From assembly GCA_032718475.1 (NCBI GenBank), contig JAUCBJ010000648.1:146155-210154 (forward strand): a stretch of DNA of 64,000 nucleotides, read 5' to 3'. Below the pieces are notes generated by a model that searched no databases, was not told the DNA's origin, and worked only from the letters and a program-made list of their open reading frames with translations. A program made the position numbers and the translations under genes. The stretch is from Nemertoderma westbladi (lineage: Eukaryota > Xenacoelomorpha > Nemertodermatida > Nemertodermatidae). This document shows positions 28,691-39,592 of this stretch, one piece after another (position 1 is the stretch's first letter; every line of letters starts with the position of its first letter).

Positions 28691-29380
28691 TTAGTCTGTA
28701 ACGAATGAACTTCTCAGGTCGCTATATTGTTGGCAGTGTAGACTTCTCAGTGGCTATATTGTTGGCAGTACAAAATGTTCTTCGTCTACGATAGCGCCTG
28801 CGGGGCAGTGTTTGCATACACGTTCTTCTTTGGGATGGGGATTCAAACATGCGCCCCTGTTCATGGGTTAGTGTTCAATGGCTAAGTTGTGTGAAGATGT
28901 ACGCAGGCGTGAGTAAGCGTGTAGATCACTCTGACTATATGCACAATCATAGATATTTGGCCGTATCAGTGCGGGGTTGATTAAGATCTATGTCTGATAC
29001 TTGGATTTACCCTTAGCTGCTTTGTCCCGAACTGTTGCTCTTAACTTGGTCATTTCATCTTCCAAAATGGTCGATTGATCTAGTTCTGTACATTTTCGGA
29101 TATGTTAGCTTAACGGGGTATTCTTTGTGTCATATTCATAGATGGCTTTATACAATGGGCTACTCTCATTGTCTTCTTTGTGATAAATCTCTTGGCGAAA
29201 TTTGTAGTCCGCTGCAAAACCAATGCTGATAGAGATGGGCGGTTTAATCCGAAATAAACAAGTTCGTTTGGCGTTCTAACTTTAACACCAAGAAGTATTT
29301 TAAGTGCTCTTCTATACTTAATTTATACAGTTTTAATATTAATATTGCCCCATGTTTCAACGTTCAATGCACTCCATTGA
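28691..29380 (-). pseudogene. C-terminal remnant of a second type of LINE
   Basis: Minus-strand blocks in order: ETWGNINIKTV, RRALKILLGVKVRTPNELVY, FGLNRPSLSALVLQR, then after frame breaks INPALIRPNIYDCAYSQSDL, HAYSRLRTSSHNLAIEH and a stop. Next comes NPHPKEERVCKHCPAG then VDEEHFV, and finally HCQQYSDLRSSFVTD. This is the post-RT tail of several animal LINE groups: W.G, LLGV...P...V..EL.RP.L, then R.SSH.LAIE.GR and a Cys-X2-Cys...His...Cys knuckle. A ~35-bp tandem duplication (CTATATTGTTGGCAGTNNA) separates the last His and Cys. Several stops and frameshifts; no RT catalytic part remains. The clade is not certain. Confidence 0.65.
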
Positions 29381-30432
29381 TCAAGCAGGCAGGCGTCTAG
29401 AACACCACTCATACATCATCACATGTTCATCATTTTCTTCCTTTGTCAGTGCCGTTGTAGTATGCTTATTGGGACATACTCATGGGCGTTCCAGCTCCGG
29501 GTACCCCCCGATCGCAATATTCGCTCCTCCTTGTCACTTGTCGTTTTCCCGGGTACTCTCCGTTCGCCGTATAAATAAGCAAGCAAGTATACACGTTTGT
29601 GGGGCCTTCGCGCAGCATGAGTCTCAGTTATCAGATACAGATAAATATTGAGCAATTCTATCACAAAATCGGTATTTAAGAAGTTTCACTAAACCGCAAA
29701 TAAAAATAAATCAAAGAAGAGAGGAAAGCCCCCCCTTCAGCCCCCCTCTTAATCTGCACCACCACCCAAAGCCAAAGGCGCACAGAGGATTGATGAAAGG
29801 CAGTTCTGCAGTTATCAACAGGAAATTTGTGTTTTAAATTTTAGGCGACCCAAAAGAGGCGACCCAATTTGTAAAAATTATTAAAATTTACCTTATGCCG
29901 ATAGTATAGATACTGACATATTAATTTATCATGTCAACACCTCAACGAAATTATTTAGCTAATTATTCTAAAGAATCACGATTTATACTCAAGCAATCAT
30001 TTTCCGAGATAAATAATAAGTGAGCTGGCTTATTAGTCTGGCACCTTACACTAGTTTAGTGCCTATCTCCTATAGATAATTACCCGTTGCCAAGTAGTAA
30101 TGGTGAGATGATTGGACTGGTTCCCAACTATAGGCAATAGCAAGCATGCCAAATAATGAGGGAGCTGGAAGTATAGAGTGAACGGGACATTTTAATAACT
30201 TAATTACGTTTAGATCAATTAAAAACACATTTCTTAAAGCATATCACTTGAACTAATTAAAAACTATAATGGAATGGGGTATGGGAATTACAGCTGTATA
30301 GTTTTTAAGTATAATTATTTATATCTTATACCGGTACTATAAAATAATTAATTTCCATTAAAAGGCAGGTTGAAAATGCTGTTTTACCCTAATCGACTTA
30401 ATTAACAGTTGTTACGTAATTAACTAAATTTA
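29381..30432. other. spacer with repeat scraps, no gene seen
   Basis: 29548-29600 is the inverted copy of the segment near 21680-21735. 29725-29750 is C-rich (GCCCCCCCTTCAGCCCCCCT). GGCGACCCAA is directly repeated at about 29844-29868. The frames at 29352-29664 have no family motif. Confidence 0.5.
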
Positions 30433-30642
30433 TCTTACCTTCTCGAAGGCCACAACCAAATTCAACCTGAAAAATTTCTAAACTTTTGGTAGACTACATG
30501 TGTACCAAGTTTGGATAGATTTCATCGAGATGTGGCCGAGTTATTAACGTTTAAAATAGGACACGACAGAACAACAGACACACCGATTGAGTTAGTGGTA
30601 CCCGTATGCTAAGCTCGCTTACTTTCGTGGCTCGCCCCACAG
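30433..30642 (-). mobile_element. short GGGGCGAGCCACGAAG-family element, copy D
   Basis: On the minus strand it begins CTGTGGGGCGAGCCACGAAA and ends GGCCTTCGAGAAGGTAAG. It contains CCAAACTTGGTACACATGTA and GTTAATAACTCGGCCA, which it shares with 39262-39592 and partly with 36541-36770. Non-coding. Confidence 0.65.
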
Positions 30643-30810
30643 TGCTGCAATGCTTGTACCGGTGACTGTACCCGGGCGCGGGGCGACGTTTTAAACTTTA
30701 ACCCTTTAAATTAATTACATTACAAGATGTCAAATTCGTCTGCTAAAATATTTGCTGTTTAAATCTCCATCTATTTAAATAACTCGTTGTCATTCGCCAA
30801 ATTAAATTTA
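30643..30810. other. spacer
   Basis: 30645-30675 carries the inverted scrap shared with 21645-21665 (CACCGGTACAAGCA). Otherwise unremarkable. Confidence 0.5.
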
Positions 30811-32129
30811 TGTGGGGCGAGCCACGAAGTTGGCGGAGCCTTAGCGAATTGACACTGTTAGGGGGTGGGTCAATTTATGCAAATAGTTGTCGTCGTCGTC
30901 GTTGTCGTCGTCGTCGTCGTCGTTGTCATCGTCGTTGTCGTCGTCGTCGTCGTCGTCGTTACGATTTTGACATGCTAATAACTTTGTCGGATTTAAAGCT
31001 GCCAAGTTGAAAATTTGTAGGTATCAATATGAGCAAAAGTTGAGATTTTTGAGAGACTTTCAGACACCATCAGTGCAATGGTCTCCCGCTAGAGGGCCAC
31101 ATGTCTAAACATTAAATTCCCTCCCATTTCTTTGCTTTTAATCCGTTTAAGCTGAAACTTGGCAGATATGTATTAGACCATTAGCTGTGACTTTCAAAGG
31201 AGGCGAATCCATCTGCAGTTCTCCAGTCTGCCGCTAGAGGGCCAAAGGTCTGAAAGTGAAATCGTTGTCGTCGTTACGATTTTGACATGCTAATAACTTT
31301 GTCGGATTTAAAGCTGCCAAGTTGAAAATTTGTAGGTATCAATATGAGCTAAAGTTGAGATTTTTGAGAGACTTTCAGACACCATCAGTGCAATGGTCTC
31401 CCGCTAGAGGGCCACATGTCTAAACATTAAATGCCCTCCCATTTCTTTGCTTTTAATCCGTTTAAGATGAAACTTGGCAGATATGTATTAGACCATTAGC
31501 TGTGACTTTCAAAGGAGGCGAATCCATCTGCAGTTCTCCAGTCTGCCGCTAGAGGGCCAAATGTCTGAAAGTGAAATCGTTGTCGTCGTTATGATATTGA
31601 CATGCTTATAACTTTGTCGAATTTAAAGCTGCCAAGTTGAAAATTTGTTTTGTTGAAAATCAGTTCAACAGTCACCCGCTATAGGACTACTTTATGCCTG
31701 AAAGTGAATAGATTCTCCCGTCTCATTGATTTTAATCAGTTTAAGCTGAATCTTGCCATATATTCTGGACCACATGCTGCGTCTTTGTGGGGGGGGGGGG
31801 GGGGGGGGAGATTTAATCGGTCTGCCGCTATACGACGAAATTTCTGAAAGTGAGATCCGTCTCTCATTTCGTTATCCGTTATTCAAGATGAAACTTGGCC
31901 GATGTACGTATGTACTATTCATCCATAGGCTGTGTCTTTGTGGGGCTGGAGACCCTAATCCATCTTCAGTTCTCACTATACCGCTAGAGTCAGAAATGTC
32001 TGAATAGAAATGAAAGAGGTAAAAAGTGATTAGGCGAAATCTGCTTAAAATTTGCTAATACAGTAATACTTTCGAATTAGTACTTAAATTAAATTTAAGT
32101 CACGTGCTGCGCGAAGGCCCCACTTCGTG
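30811..32129 (+). mobile_element. GGGGCGAGCCACGAAG element, copy B, with three 315-bp units
   Basis: Starts TGTGGGGCGAGCCACGAAG, followed by the CGT run (30892-30960). Units of exactly 315 bp start at 30957, 31272 and 31587 (the third is partial and diverges at about 31650). The element ends CACGTGCTGCGCGAAGGCCC then CACTTCGTG at 32129. Both ends agree with copy A (17823-18672), which has fewer units, so the unit number varies between copies. CCGCTAGAGGGC occurs at 31086, 31231, 31401 and 31546. A 20-G run lies at 31789-31808. The Arg-rich frame at 30810 is not a gene. Confidence 0.82.
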
Positions 32130-32683
32130 TATTACTAAGTACATATATATATATAGACCTACAGTATAAACAAAAAATGTTAAAAAATCGCAGCTAATCG
32201 CTGCCCCAACTAATTACCATAAATCTATCGCTAAATTAGCACTCCTAATACATAGTCCCTACCCTTCCTATTTTCTCTTCTATCTACTTTCTACTCTACC
32301 TTACCTACATTATCTATCTACAGTATCTATATGCCATCTTCTTCTTCACCTCTCTATTCTGCATCTGCAACACCCTACAGTATACTATTACTTCAAACTA
32401 CTACTCACTACGTCCAATCTATCAAATGTTACATATATTTACATTTTATATAATTCCATCCTCCTGGTGAGCAGCCGTTTACTAGCCCTGCTATTTGGCT
32501 GTTCTCCAGTACCCATTTATATAGAACCTACCATATATAGTATGTACTCATGTTAATTTCTATTTTATACTGAGTTATTGTTGTGATTTTGAATTATTAT
32601 TTGAAGGGTAAAAATAAACATTTAAATACAATTGAAATACAATACAAGACTGCTGCTGTACTCGTGTACTGTAGTAGTATTAG
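32130..32683. other. pyrimidine-rich spacer, no gene seen
   Basis: 32260-32410 is enriched in CTACT/TATCT words. No frame or RNA is supported. Confidence 0.5.
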
Positions 32684-32915
32684 GTATCTGAATGTTGATA
32701 TCAATGGGATACCGAGGCGTACAGTGACGTCACGACCAATCACAGATCGTTTTCAAATTTTGAATAATTTTTAAACTGAAAACACCAATTCCTCGGCTAT
32801 TTTAGCATCTTATTGAATTCTGTAAACGCCATTGTGTTTCTGTGATATTATTGCATCTAATTAATATGGTTTTGAATTTGAGTCGTGAACCCCATTGGTG
32901 TTTTGGGTGAATGGG
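32684..32915 (-). repeat. interspersed repeat family D, copy 2
   Basis: Inverted counterpart of 20161-20395 (GTATTAGGTATCTGAATGTT, GATATCAATGGGAT, ACGACCAATCACAG, TTGAATTCTGTAAACGCCAT). Followed by a tRNA-like fragment. Confidence 0.82.
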
Positions 32916-32954
32916 TGGTTTCATATTATTATAACTTTCGTTGGGCACAGCTTT

Positions 32955-33030
32955 GTAAATTCGGCAATGACGTCCAGGTGGGATCGAACTGGTGACCTGT
33001 AGGTTGGAAGTATAACCCCGCTTAGAAGAT
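32955..33030 (-). ncRNA. possible tRNA-derived SINE fragment (B box only)
   Basis: On the minus strand ACTTCCAACCTACAGGTCAC followed by CAGTTCGATCCCACCTGG resembles a tRNA anticodon-to-T-arm with a B box (AGTTCGATCCC). The A-box side (CTAAGCGGGGTTAT) is not convincing. Probably a decayed SINE head. Confidence 0.3.
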
Positions 33031-33236
33031 AAGTTTTGTTAATAAGAGTCCTATATTGTAACAGCCAAAATCCTAATAAAAACTATCAAATGACTTGACC
33101 AATGAGCAATGTCCATTACTTGGGAAACTAAATTGGTAACTATGTAGAAGTGCACTAGTGGGTTCAGTCAATCGATAGCCATTGGACTAAAGTTTGTCAA
33201 AATTTGTGGAAAACTCAAATAAAAAACATTCAAAAT

Positions 33237-35788
33237 TTAAACAACATGAACTTTGTATAAATTAATATAAACAACATGAACTTTGTATAAATTAATATAA
33301 ACAACATGAACTTTGTATAAATTAATATAAACAACATGAACTTTGTATAAATTAATATAAACAACATGAACTTTGTATAAATTAATATAAACAACATGAA
33401 CTTTGTATAAATTAATATAAACAACATGAACTTTGTATAAATTAATTTAAACAACATGAACTTTGTATAAATTAATATAAACAACATGAACTTTGTATAA
33501 ATTAATATAAACAACATGAACTTTGTATAAATTAATATAAACAACATGAACTTTGTATAAATTAATTTAAACAACATGAACTTTGTATAAATTAATTTAA
33601 ACAACATGAACTTTGTATAAATTAATATAAACAACATGAACTTTGTATAAATTAATATAAACAACATGAACTTTGTATAAATTAATATAAACAACATGAA
33701 CTTTGTATAAATTAATATAAACAACATGAACTTTGTATAAATTAATATAAACAACATGAACTTTGTATAAATTAATATAAACAACATGAACTTTGTATAA
33801 ATTAATATAAACAACATGAACTTTGTATAAATTAATATAAACAACATGAACTTTGTATAAATTAATATAAACAACATGAACTTTGTATAAATTAATATAA
33901 ACAACATGAACTTTGTATAAATTAATATAAACAACATGAACTTTGTATAAATTAATATAAACAACATGAACTTTGTATAAATTAATTTAAACAACATGAA
34001 CTTTGTATAAATTAATATAAACAACATGAACTTTGTATAAATTAATATAAACAACATGAACTTTGTATAAATTAATATAAACAACATGAACTTTGTATAA
34101 ATTAATTTAAACAACATGAACTTTGTATAAATTAATTTAAACAACATGAACTTTGTATAAATTAATATAAACAACATGAACTTTGTATAAATTAATATAA
34201 ACAACATGAACTTTGTATAAATTAATATAAACAACATGAACTTTGTATAAATTAATATAAACAACATGAACTTTGTATAAATTAATATAAACAACATGAA
34301 CTTTGTATAAATTAATATAAACAACATGAACTTTGTATAAATTAATATAAACAACATGAACTTTGTATAAATTAATATAAACAACATGAACTTTGTATAA
34401 ATTAATATAAACAACATGAACTTTGTATAAATTAATATAAACAACATGAACTTTGTATAAATTAATATAAACAACATGAACTTTGTATAAATTAATATAA
34501 ACAACATGAACTTTGTATAAATTAATATAAACAACATGAACTTTGTATAAATTAATATAAACAACATGAACTTTGTATAAATTAATATAAACAACATGAA
34601 CTTTGTATAAATTAATATAAACAACATGAACTTTGTATAAATTAATATAAACAACATGAACTTTGTATAAATTAATTTAAACAACATGAACTTTGTATAA
34701 ATTAATATAAACAACATGAACTTTGTATAAATTAATATAAACAACATGAACTTTGTATAAATTAATATAAACAACATGAACTTTGTATAAATTAATATAA
34801 ACAACATGAACTTTGTATAAATTAATATAAACAACATGAACTTTGTATAAATTAATATAAACAACATGAACTTTGTATAAATTAATATAAACAACATGAA
34901 CTTTGTATAAATTAATATAAACAACATGAACTTTGTATAAATTAATATAAACAACATGAACTTTGTATAAATTAATATAAACAACATGAACTTTGTATAA
35001 ATTAATATAAACAACATGAACTTTGTATAAATTAATATAAACAACATGAACTTTGTATAAATTAATATAAACAACATGAACTTTGTATAAATTAATATAA
35101 ACAACATGAACTTTGTATAAATTAATATAAACAACATGAACTTTGTATAAATTAATATAAACAACATGAACTTTGTATAAATTAATATAAACAACATGAA
35201 CTTTGTATAAATTAATATAAACAACATGAACTTTGTATAAATTAATATAAACAACATGAACTTTGTATAAATTAATATAAACAACATGAACTTTGTATAA
35301 ATTAATATAAACAACATGAACTTTGTATAAATTAATATAAACAACATGAACTTTGTATAAATTAATATAAACAACATGAACTTTGTATAAATTAATATAA
35401 ACAACATGAACTTTGTATAAATTAATATAAACAACATGAACTTTGTATAAATTAATATAAACAACATGAACTTTGTATAAATTAATATAAACAACATGAA
35501 CTTTGTATAAATTAATATAAACAACATGAACTTTGTATAAATTAATATAAACAACATGAACTTTGTATAAATTAATATAAACAACATGAACTTTGTATAA
35601 ATTAATATAAACAACATGAACTTTGTATAAATTAATATAAACAACATGAACTTTGTATAAATTAATATAAACAACATGAACTTTGTATAAATTAATATAA
35701 ACAACATGAACTTTGTATAAATTAATATAAACAACATGAACTTTGTATAAATTAATATAAACAACATGAACTTTGTATAAATTAATAT
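33237..35788. repeat. 30-bp satellite, 85 units, nearly pure
   Basis: The unit ACAACATGAACTTTGTATAA plus ATTAATATAA repeats every 30 bp with one recurrent variant (ATTAATTTAA). Variant units at 33441, 33561 and 33591 recur at 33981, 34101 and 34131, exactly 540 bp on, showing duplication of an 18-unit block. One more variant is at 34671 and none after it. The minus strand is open for 845 codons as MLFILIYTKF repeats only because the period is divisible by 3; no start context, splice site or unique sequence supports a gene. Confidence 0.97.
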
Positions 35789-35814
35789 ATTATATATATA
35801 CTATATATATATAC
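35789..35814. repeat. TA-rich junction
   Basis: Alternating TATATA text links the 30-bp array to repeat segment A. Confidence 0.8.
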
Positions 35815-36010
35815 ACTATAACTTACGTCTTCGGCGTGATTAGGAAAAATAAGACCCCGAGTCTGAATAAAAAGAATTGTAAAAACTTAAAATATAAATA
35901 ATTTATTTATAACAAATTTCACCAACAGCCATACCCTTAAAATAAAATAATGTGCTTTAGGGTTTATATACAGTCAGAAATGAAACCAAATGTAACCAGC
36001 CAACCAATAG
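35815..36010 (+). repeat. interspersed repeat, segment A, copy 2
   Basis: Counterpart of 7467-7640, beginning ACTTACGTCTTCGGCGTGAT and including GGGTTTATATACAG and GAAACCAAATGTAACC. It starts at the edge of the 30-bp array. Confidence 0.75.
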
Positions 36011-36374
36011 GGTTCTGGGTACTCTAGTAGTGGCCAATCCTTTACAGTACTATAAACCTTGGCTCTGATATTAAATCAATACTTTTGGTATTGTAAAATA
36101 ATTAGTAATAACATCATAACACTAGTCATTATTACATCATCGTTGAAGTCCACTCATACGCGTGAGTAGCCTTTAATGACAGGTTTTGAGTTTTATTTCT
36201 TCACATAAACTTTCTAGGCAGAGTTGGCAGAGCGTATTGACTATGAATAAGAATGCAATACACTAAACTTGTTAGATCTTCCAACCATCATTGTCGAAAT
36301 AAATACAATTCATTGGCGAATAAATTCAGTTTCGGTTTCAGTTTCAGTTTTATAGTTTCAGTTGTCGAAAACTT
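36011..36374. other. spacer between segments A and B
   Basis: Includes an ATTCAGTTTCGGTTTCAGTT-type TTTCAG repeat (36325-36362). The corresponding interval at the 8-kb locus holds the 33-bp array instead. No gene is seen. Confidence 0.5.
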
Positions 36375-36540
36375 AAAAGTAAAAATATCGGTAGTAAATA
36401 TCGGAGTAGCGGCTCAGAAGCGTGAATATATCGAAATGACCGCATAAAGCGGCATTGTTGAATGTTATCTCAATAGTATGGCTGCATAGCATAGTCAGAC
36501 AGATGGTATTGGTATAATGTAGCTGGTTGATTTCAGAACA
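36375..36540 (+). repeat. interspersed repeat, segment B, copy 2
   Basis: Counterpart of 8980-9215: AAAGTAAAAATATCGG, GAATGTTATCTCAATAGTAT, GGCTGCATAGCATAG and AGACAGATGGTATTGG. Confidence 0.75.
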
Positions 36541-36770
36541 TGTGGGACGATCCACGTAAGTCCAGTTGAGCATTCGCGTAGCGGAACCATTAGTGAACCG
36601 TCCGTCGTCGTCGTTGTCGAAAATGTTTGAGAGCTATTAACTAGGTGAATCTTTGATGAAATGGAACCAAACTTGGTACACATGTAGTCTATAAAAAGTA
36701 TAGAAATTATACAGAAGACACACATATATAGTTCATATGTAAACCGCTAGGGGGCGAATGACTAAACTGT
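36541..36770 (+). mobile_element. GGGGCGAGCCACGAAG-family relative, copy E
   Basis: Begins TGTGGGACGATCCACGTAAG, a diverged form of the family end, then CGTCGTCGTCGTTGTCG and CCAAACTTGGTACACATGTA as in copies D and F. CCGCTAGGGGGCGAAT lies at 36744-36759. The right boundary is not resolved before the 23-bp array. Confidence 0.55.
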
Positions 36771-36807
36771 TCGCTAATTGTTCTTCTACGCAAATGATCA
36801 TTTGGAC

Positions 36808-37442
36808 TTACGTGTGCGCGATGTCCCCAAGTACGTGTGCGCGATGTCCCCAAGTACGTGTGCGCGATGTCCCCAAGTACGTGTGTGCGATGTCCCCAAG
36901 TACGTGTGCGCGATGTCCCCAAGTACGTGTGCGCGATGTCCCCAAGTACGTGTGCGCGATGTCCCCAAGTACGTGTGCGCGATGTCCCCAAGTACGTGTG
37001 TGCGATGTCCCCAAGTACGTGTGCGCGATGTCCCCAAGTACGTGTGTGCGATGTCCCCAAGTACGTGTGCGCGATGTCCCCAAGTACGTGTGTGCGATGT
37101 CCCCAAGTACGTGTGCGCGATGTCCCCAAGTACGTGTGCGCGATGTCCCCAAGTACGTGTGCGCGATGTCCCCAAGTACGTGTGCGCGATGTCCCCAAGT
37201 ACGTGTGCGCGATGTCCCCAAGTAAGTGTGCGCGATGTCCCCAAGTACGTGTGTGCGATGTCCCCAAGTACGTGTGCGCGATGTCCCCAAGTACGTGTGT
37301 GCGATGTCCCCAAGTACGTGCGCGCGATGTCCCCAAGTACGTGTGTGCGATGTCCCCAAGTACGTGTGCGCGATGTCCCCAAGTACGTGTGTGCGATGTC
37401 CCCAAGTACGTGTGCGCGATGTCCCCAAGTACGTGTGCGCGA
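36808..37442. repeat. 23-bp CpG-rich satellite, about 28 units
   Basis: The unit GTGTGCGCGATGTCCCCAAG plus TAC is 23 bp. Almost all variation is one position, GTGCGCG versus GTGTGCG, a CpG-to-TpG change; single others are at 37224 and 37320. Several long frames on both strands run through it because the unit lacks stops in multiple frames. They start in the array or use non-ATG starts and are not genes. Confidence 0.96.
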
Positions 37443-38314
37443 TCAACTAGAAAGAAAGTACTAGAAAGATCCAACTAGTGGACCAGATAACACATACCCA
37501 GTTTCGGATAATTTTATTTTAGTTTTTAGTAGTTTTTAATTAGTTTTAAATGGACAAAAGTTACACAGAGTTAAACAAAATTACACCGTGGATAATAAAT
37601 CCACCTTTAATTTATTTTGAAGAATAGGTTTGGATTTTGACTGCCGCAGACTGGTATCTATGGAGTTCCATAATGTAACTCCCTCATATTTTAAGCCTCT
37701 TTGTGCAACCAGTATTCGAGTTCGTGGAACAAACAATTTATTATCTCAAGCTGATCCTGACAAAAAGTTTACTGAAAACAACAATTGTCCTTACTCCTAT
37801 GAGTTCGCCAGGGGCCGCCCTCTAACGGAATCTTGTTTTGTATGTACCTGAACAAGATGTTGTTAATGATAACTGAATCAGTTTTAATTGATGGGTTTTT
37901 GGGTTATTGCTCTTTATGGATGATACAGTTATCTTTTCGACATCGAGAAATAATTGTATATTTAAACTCCAAGCATTAGTAAATTTTTTTTCGTCAGGTG
38001 GACTATATTATATATACTATATATTATATATACTATTGCGTAATAAGAATAAAGTTCGGAGACGTATATAATAATATAGTAAATATGATATTATAAGTAA
38101 TTACAAATATATTTCGACGGTAATAGCCGTCATTATCAATGCATATAATCCTATACAGAAGTTGGAAGTAAGTGACCTAATTATTAATAATGGAAATTGC
38201 ATATTAAATAGTGAAATAGCACAAAATCGCACAGACCACACGACAAGACTGCTACATACTACTGTACTACAATAACAGTACTAAGTCCTACATACATACT
38301 GTACGAAGATAACA
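37443..38314. other. AT-rich spacer, one weak short frame
   Basis: A plus-strand frame at 37666-37851 starts MEFHNVTPSYFKPLC and ends GRPLTESCFVCT. Composition is coding-like, but no family, splice site or neighbour supports it. 38005-38035 is alternating TATATA text. Confidence 0.4.
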
Positions 38315-38380
38315 CCCCCCCCCCCCCCCCCCCCCAAACAAAAGGGGGGGGGGGGGGGAATGACGAAAACCGTCATTCCC
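38315..38380. repeat. poly(C)-poly(G) hairpin followed by a stem-loop
   Basis: C21 (38315-38335), an 8-nt AAACAAAA linker, then G15 (38344-38358) can fold on itself. It is directly followed by a 10-bp perfect stem (38356-38380, GGGAATGACG-type with an AAAAC loop). Confidence 0.85.
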
Positions 38381-38499
38381 AAAATATCAATGTGCGATGT
38401 TTTCAGTTTCCGTTAAACTGGTTGTAAAAAACAGAGGTTATTTCAATTTGCCCTTACACGCTTTAACTGCCATTTGTAAACCTACTAACTAGGCATTCT

Positions 38500-38900
38500 T
38501 AAGTTAAATATGACATTTTTAGTTTTAAAATGCTCTTCCTCTTCATTATCCTCTTTGCGCTCGTCCTGTTTTGTCTCAAAATTTTTTTTAACGCTGACTG
38601 ACGACCTTTATAACTATGTAAAGTCTCGAAACTGTGAGAGTAACTGCTGATTTATCGCAGATGGATATTCGTATCCACTGTAAAACTCGTTGCAATCTCT
38701 CTATACACTCTATACATTCCTTAAAACATTCCATTATCTATATCAGTATCGGATAAAATTACATATCGTCCAATATGCTAAACCATGTGGTTTACGAGTA
38801 TTGTTAACCACAATACTCGTTATTACGAGTATAGTCAACACAGACTCGTCTTCATTATAACATTCTTTCCACTCGTCCTGTACATCCTGGTCGCCAAATA
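38500..38900 (-). CDS. acidic coding-like segments in a diverged duplication
   Basis: The minus strand at about 38850-38900 reads DQDVQDEWKECYNEDESV, and at about 38500-38580 ETKQDERKEDNEEEEHFK. The DNA under the two (CAGGACGAG..GAAAGA....ATAATGAAGA) is clearly related, so one is a copy of the other about 310 bp away. Between them the frames are interrupted. Possibly exons of an acidic protein or an old tandem repeat. Low certainty and no family. Confidence 0.22.
38794..38820. repeat. 11-bp perfect stem-loop
   Basis: ACGAGTATTGT-TAACC-ACAATACTCGT; another ACGAGTAT follows at 38825. Confidence 0.85.
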
Positions 38901-39261
38901 ACTATTATAAAGTTTTATAGTTTACGAGTTTTATAGTATACTAGCAGGCAATACCCGAGGCATGTTACCCGGTATTTCCCGCTACCGGCATAGGCCTACT
39001 GGCGTACTGGTACCGGTATAAGCCTACCCAGTACCGGTACCGAACGTGAATTAAACTTTTCGAAAAGTGGCCTATAACGACCGCTGGTTAAAGTTATACA
39101 CACATGCCAAGTTCCAGCGCAATCCCTCCGCCCGTTTTGGAGGAATTCGAACACAGAGAGAGAGAGAGAGACATAATTTGATTTTTATAGGTATAGATTT
39201 AGAGTTTACGCGTAAACTCAACACAATACTCGCCTCCTTCATTAGCCTCGATGTGCTCGTG

Positions 39262-39592
39262 TTAAAGGCCCCACGCAAATTCTTTTTGGAAAATTTATAA
39301 ACTTCTGCCAAACAACATGTGTACCAAGATTGGTTAGATTTCATTGAGAATTAGCTAAGTTATTAACGTTTAAAAACACGGATCTACAGAACGACACACT
39401 GATTGAGTTAGAGTGGTACCCGTATGGTAAGTTTCGCTTACTTTCGTGGCTCGTCCCACAGACACACTGATTGAGTTAGAGTGGTACCCGTATGGTAAGT
39501 TCGCTTACTTTCGTGGCTCGTCCCACAGACACACTGATTGAGTTAGAGTGGTACCCGTATGGTAAGTTCGCTTACTTTCGTGGCGCCCCCAC
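39262..39592 (-). mobile_element. GGGGCGAGCCACGAAG-family element, copy F, with triplicated end
   Basis: Minus-strand element related to 30433-30642 (TGTGTACCAAGATTGGTTAG, GTTATTAACGTTTAAAA). Its terminal 67 bp (GACACACTGATTGAGTTAGA...CGTGGCTCGTCCCACA) are present three times in tandem at about 39392-39592. An (AG)n run lies just outside at 39154-39170. The frames at 39067-39344 are not supported. Confidence 0.65.

Noticed and set aside
33230-35767. 845-codon minus-strand frame (MLFILIYTKF repeats)
   Set aside because: A product of a 30-bp period divisible by 3 in a pure satellite; no unique sequence, no start context and no splice site.
36707-37478. Six overlapping long frames on both strands over the 23-bp array
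   Set aside because: They are the same unit read in different frames and strands; mutual overlap and satellite identity argue against genes.
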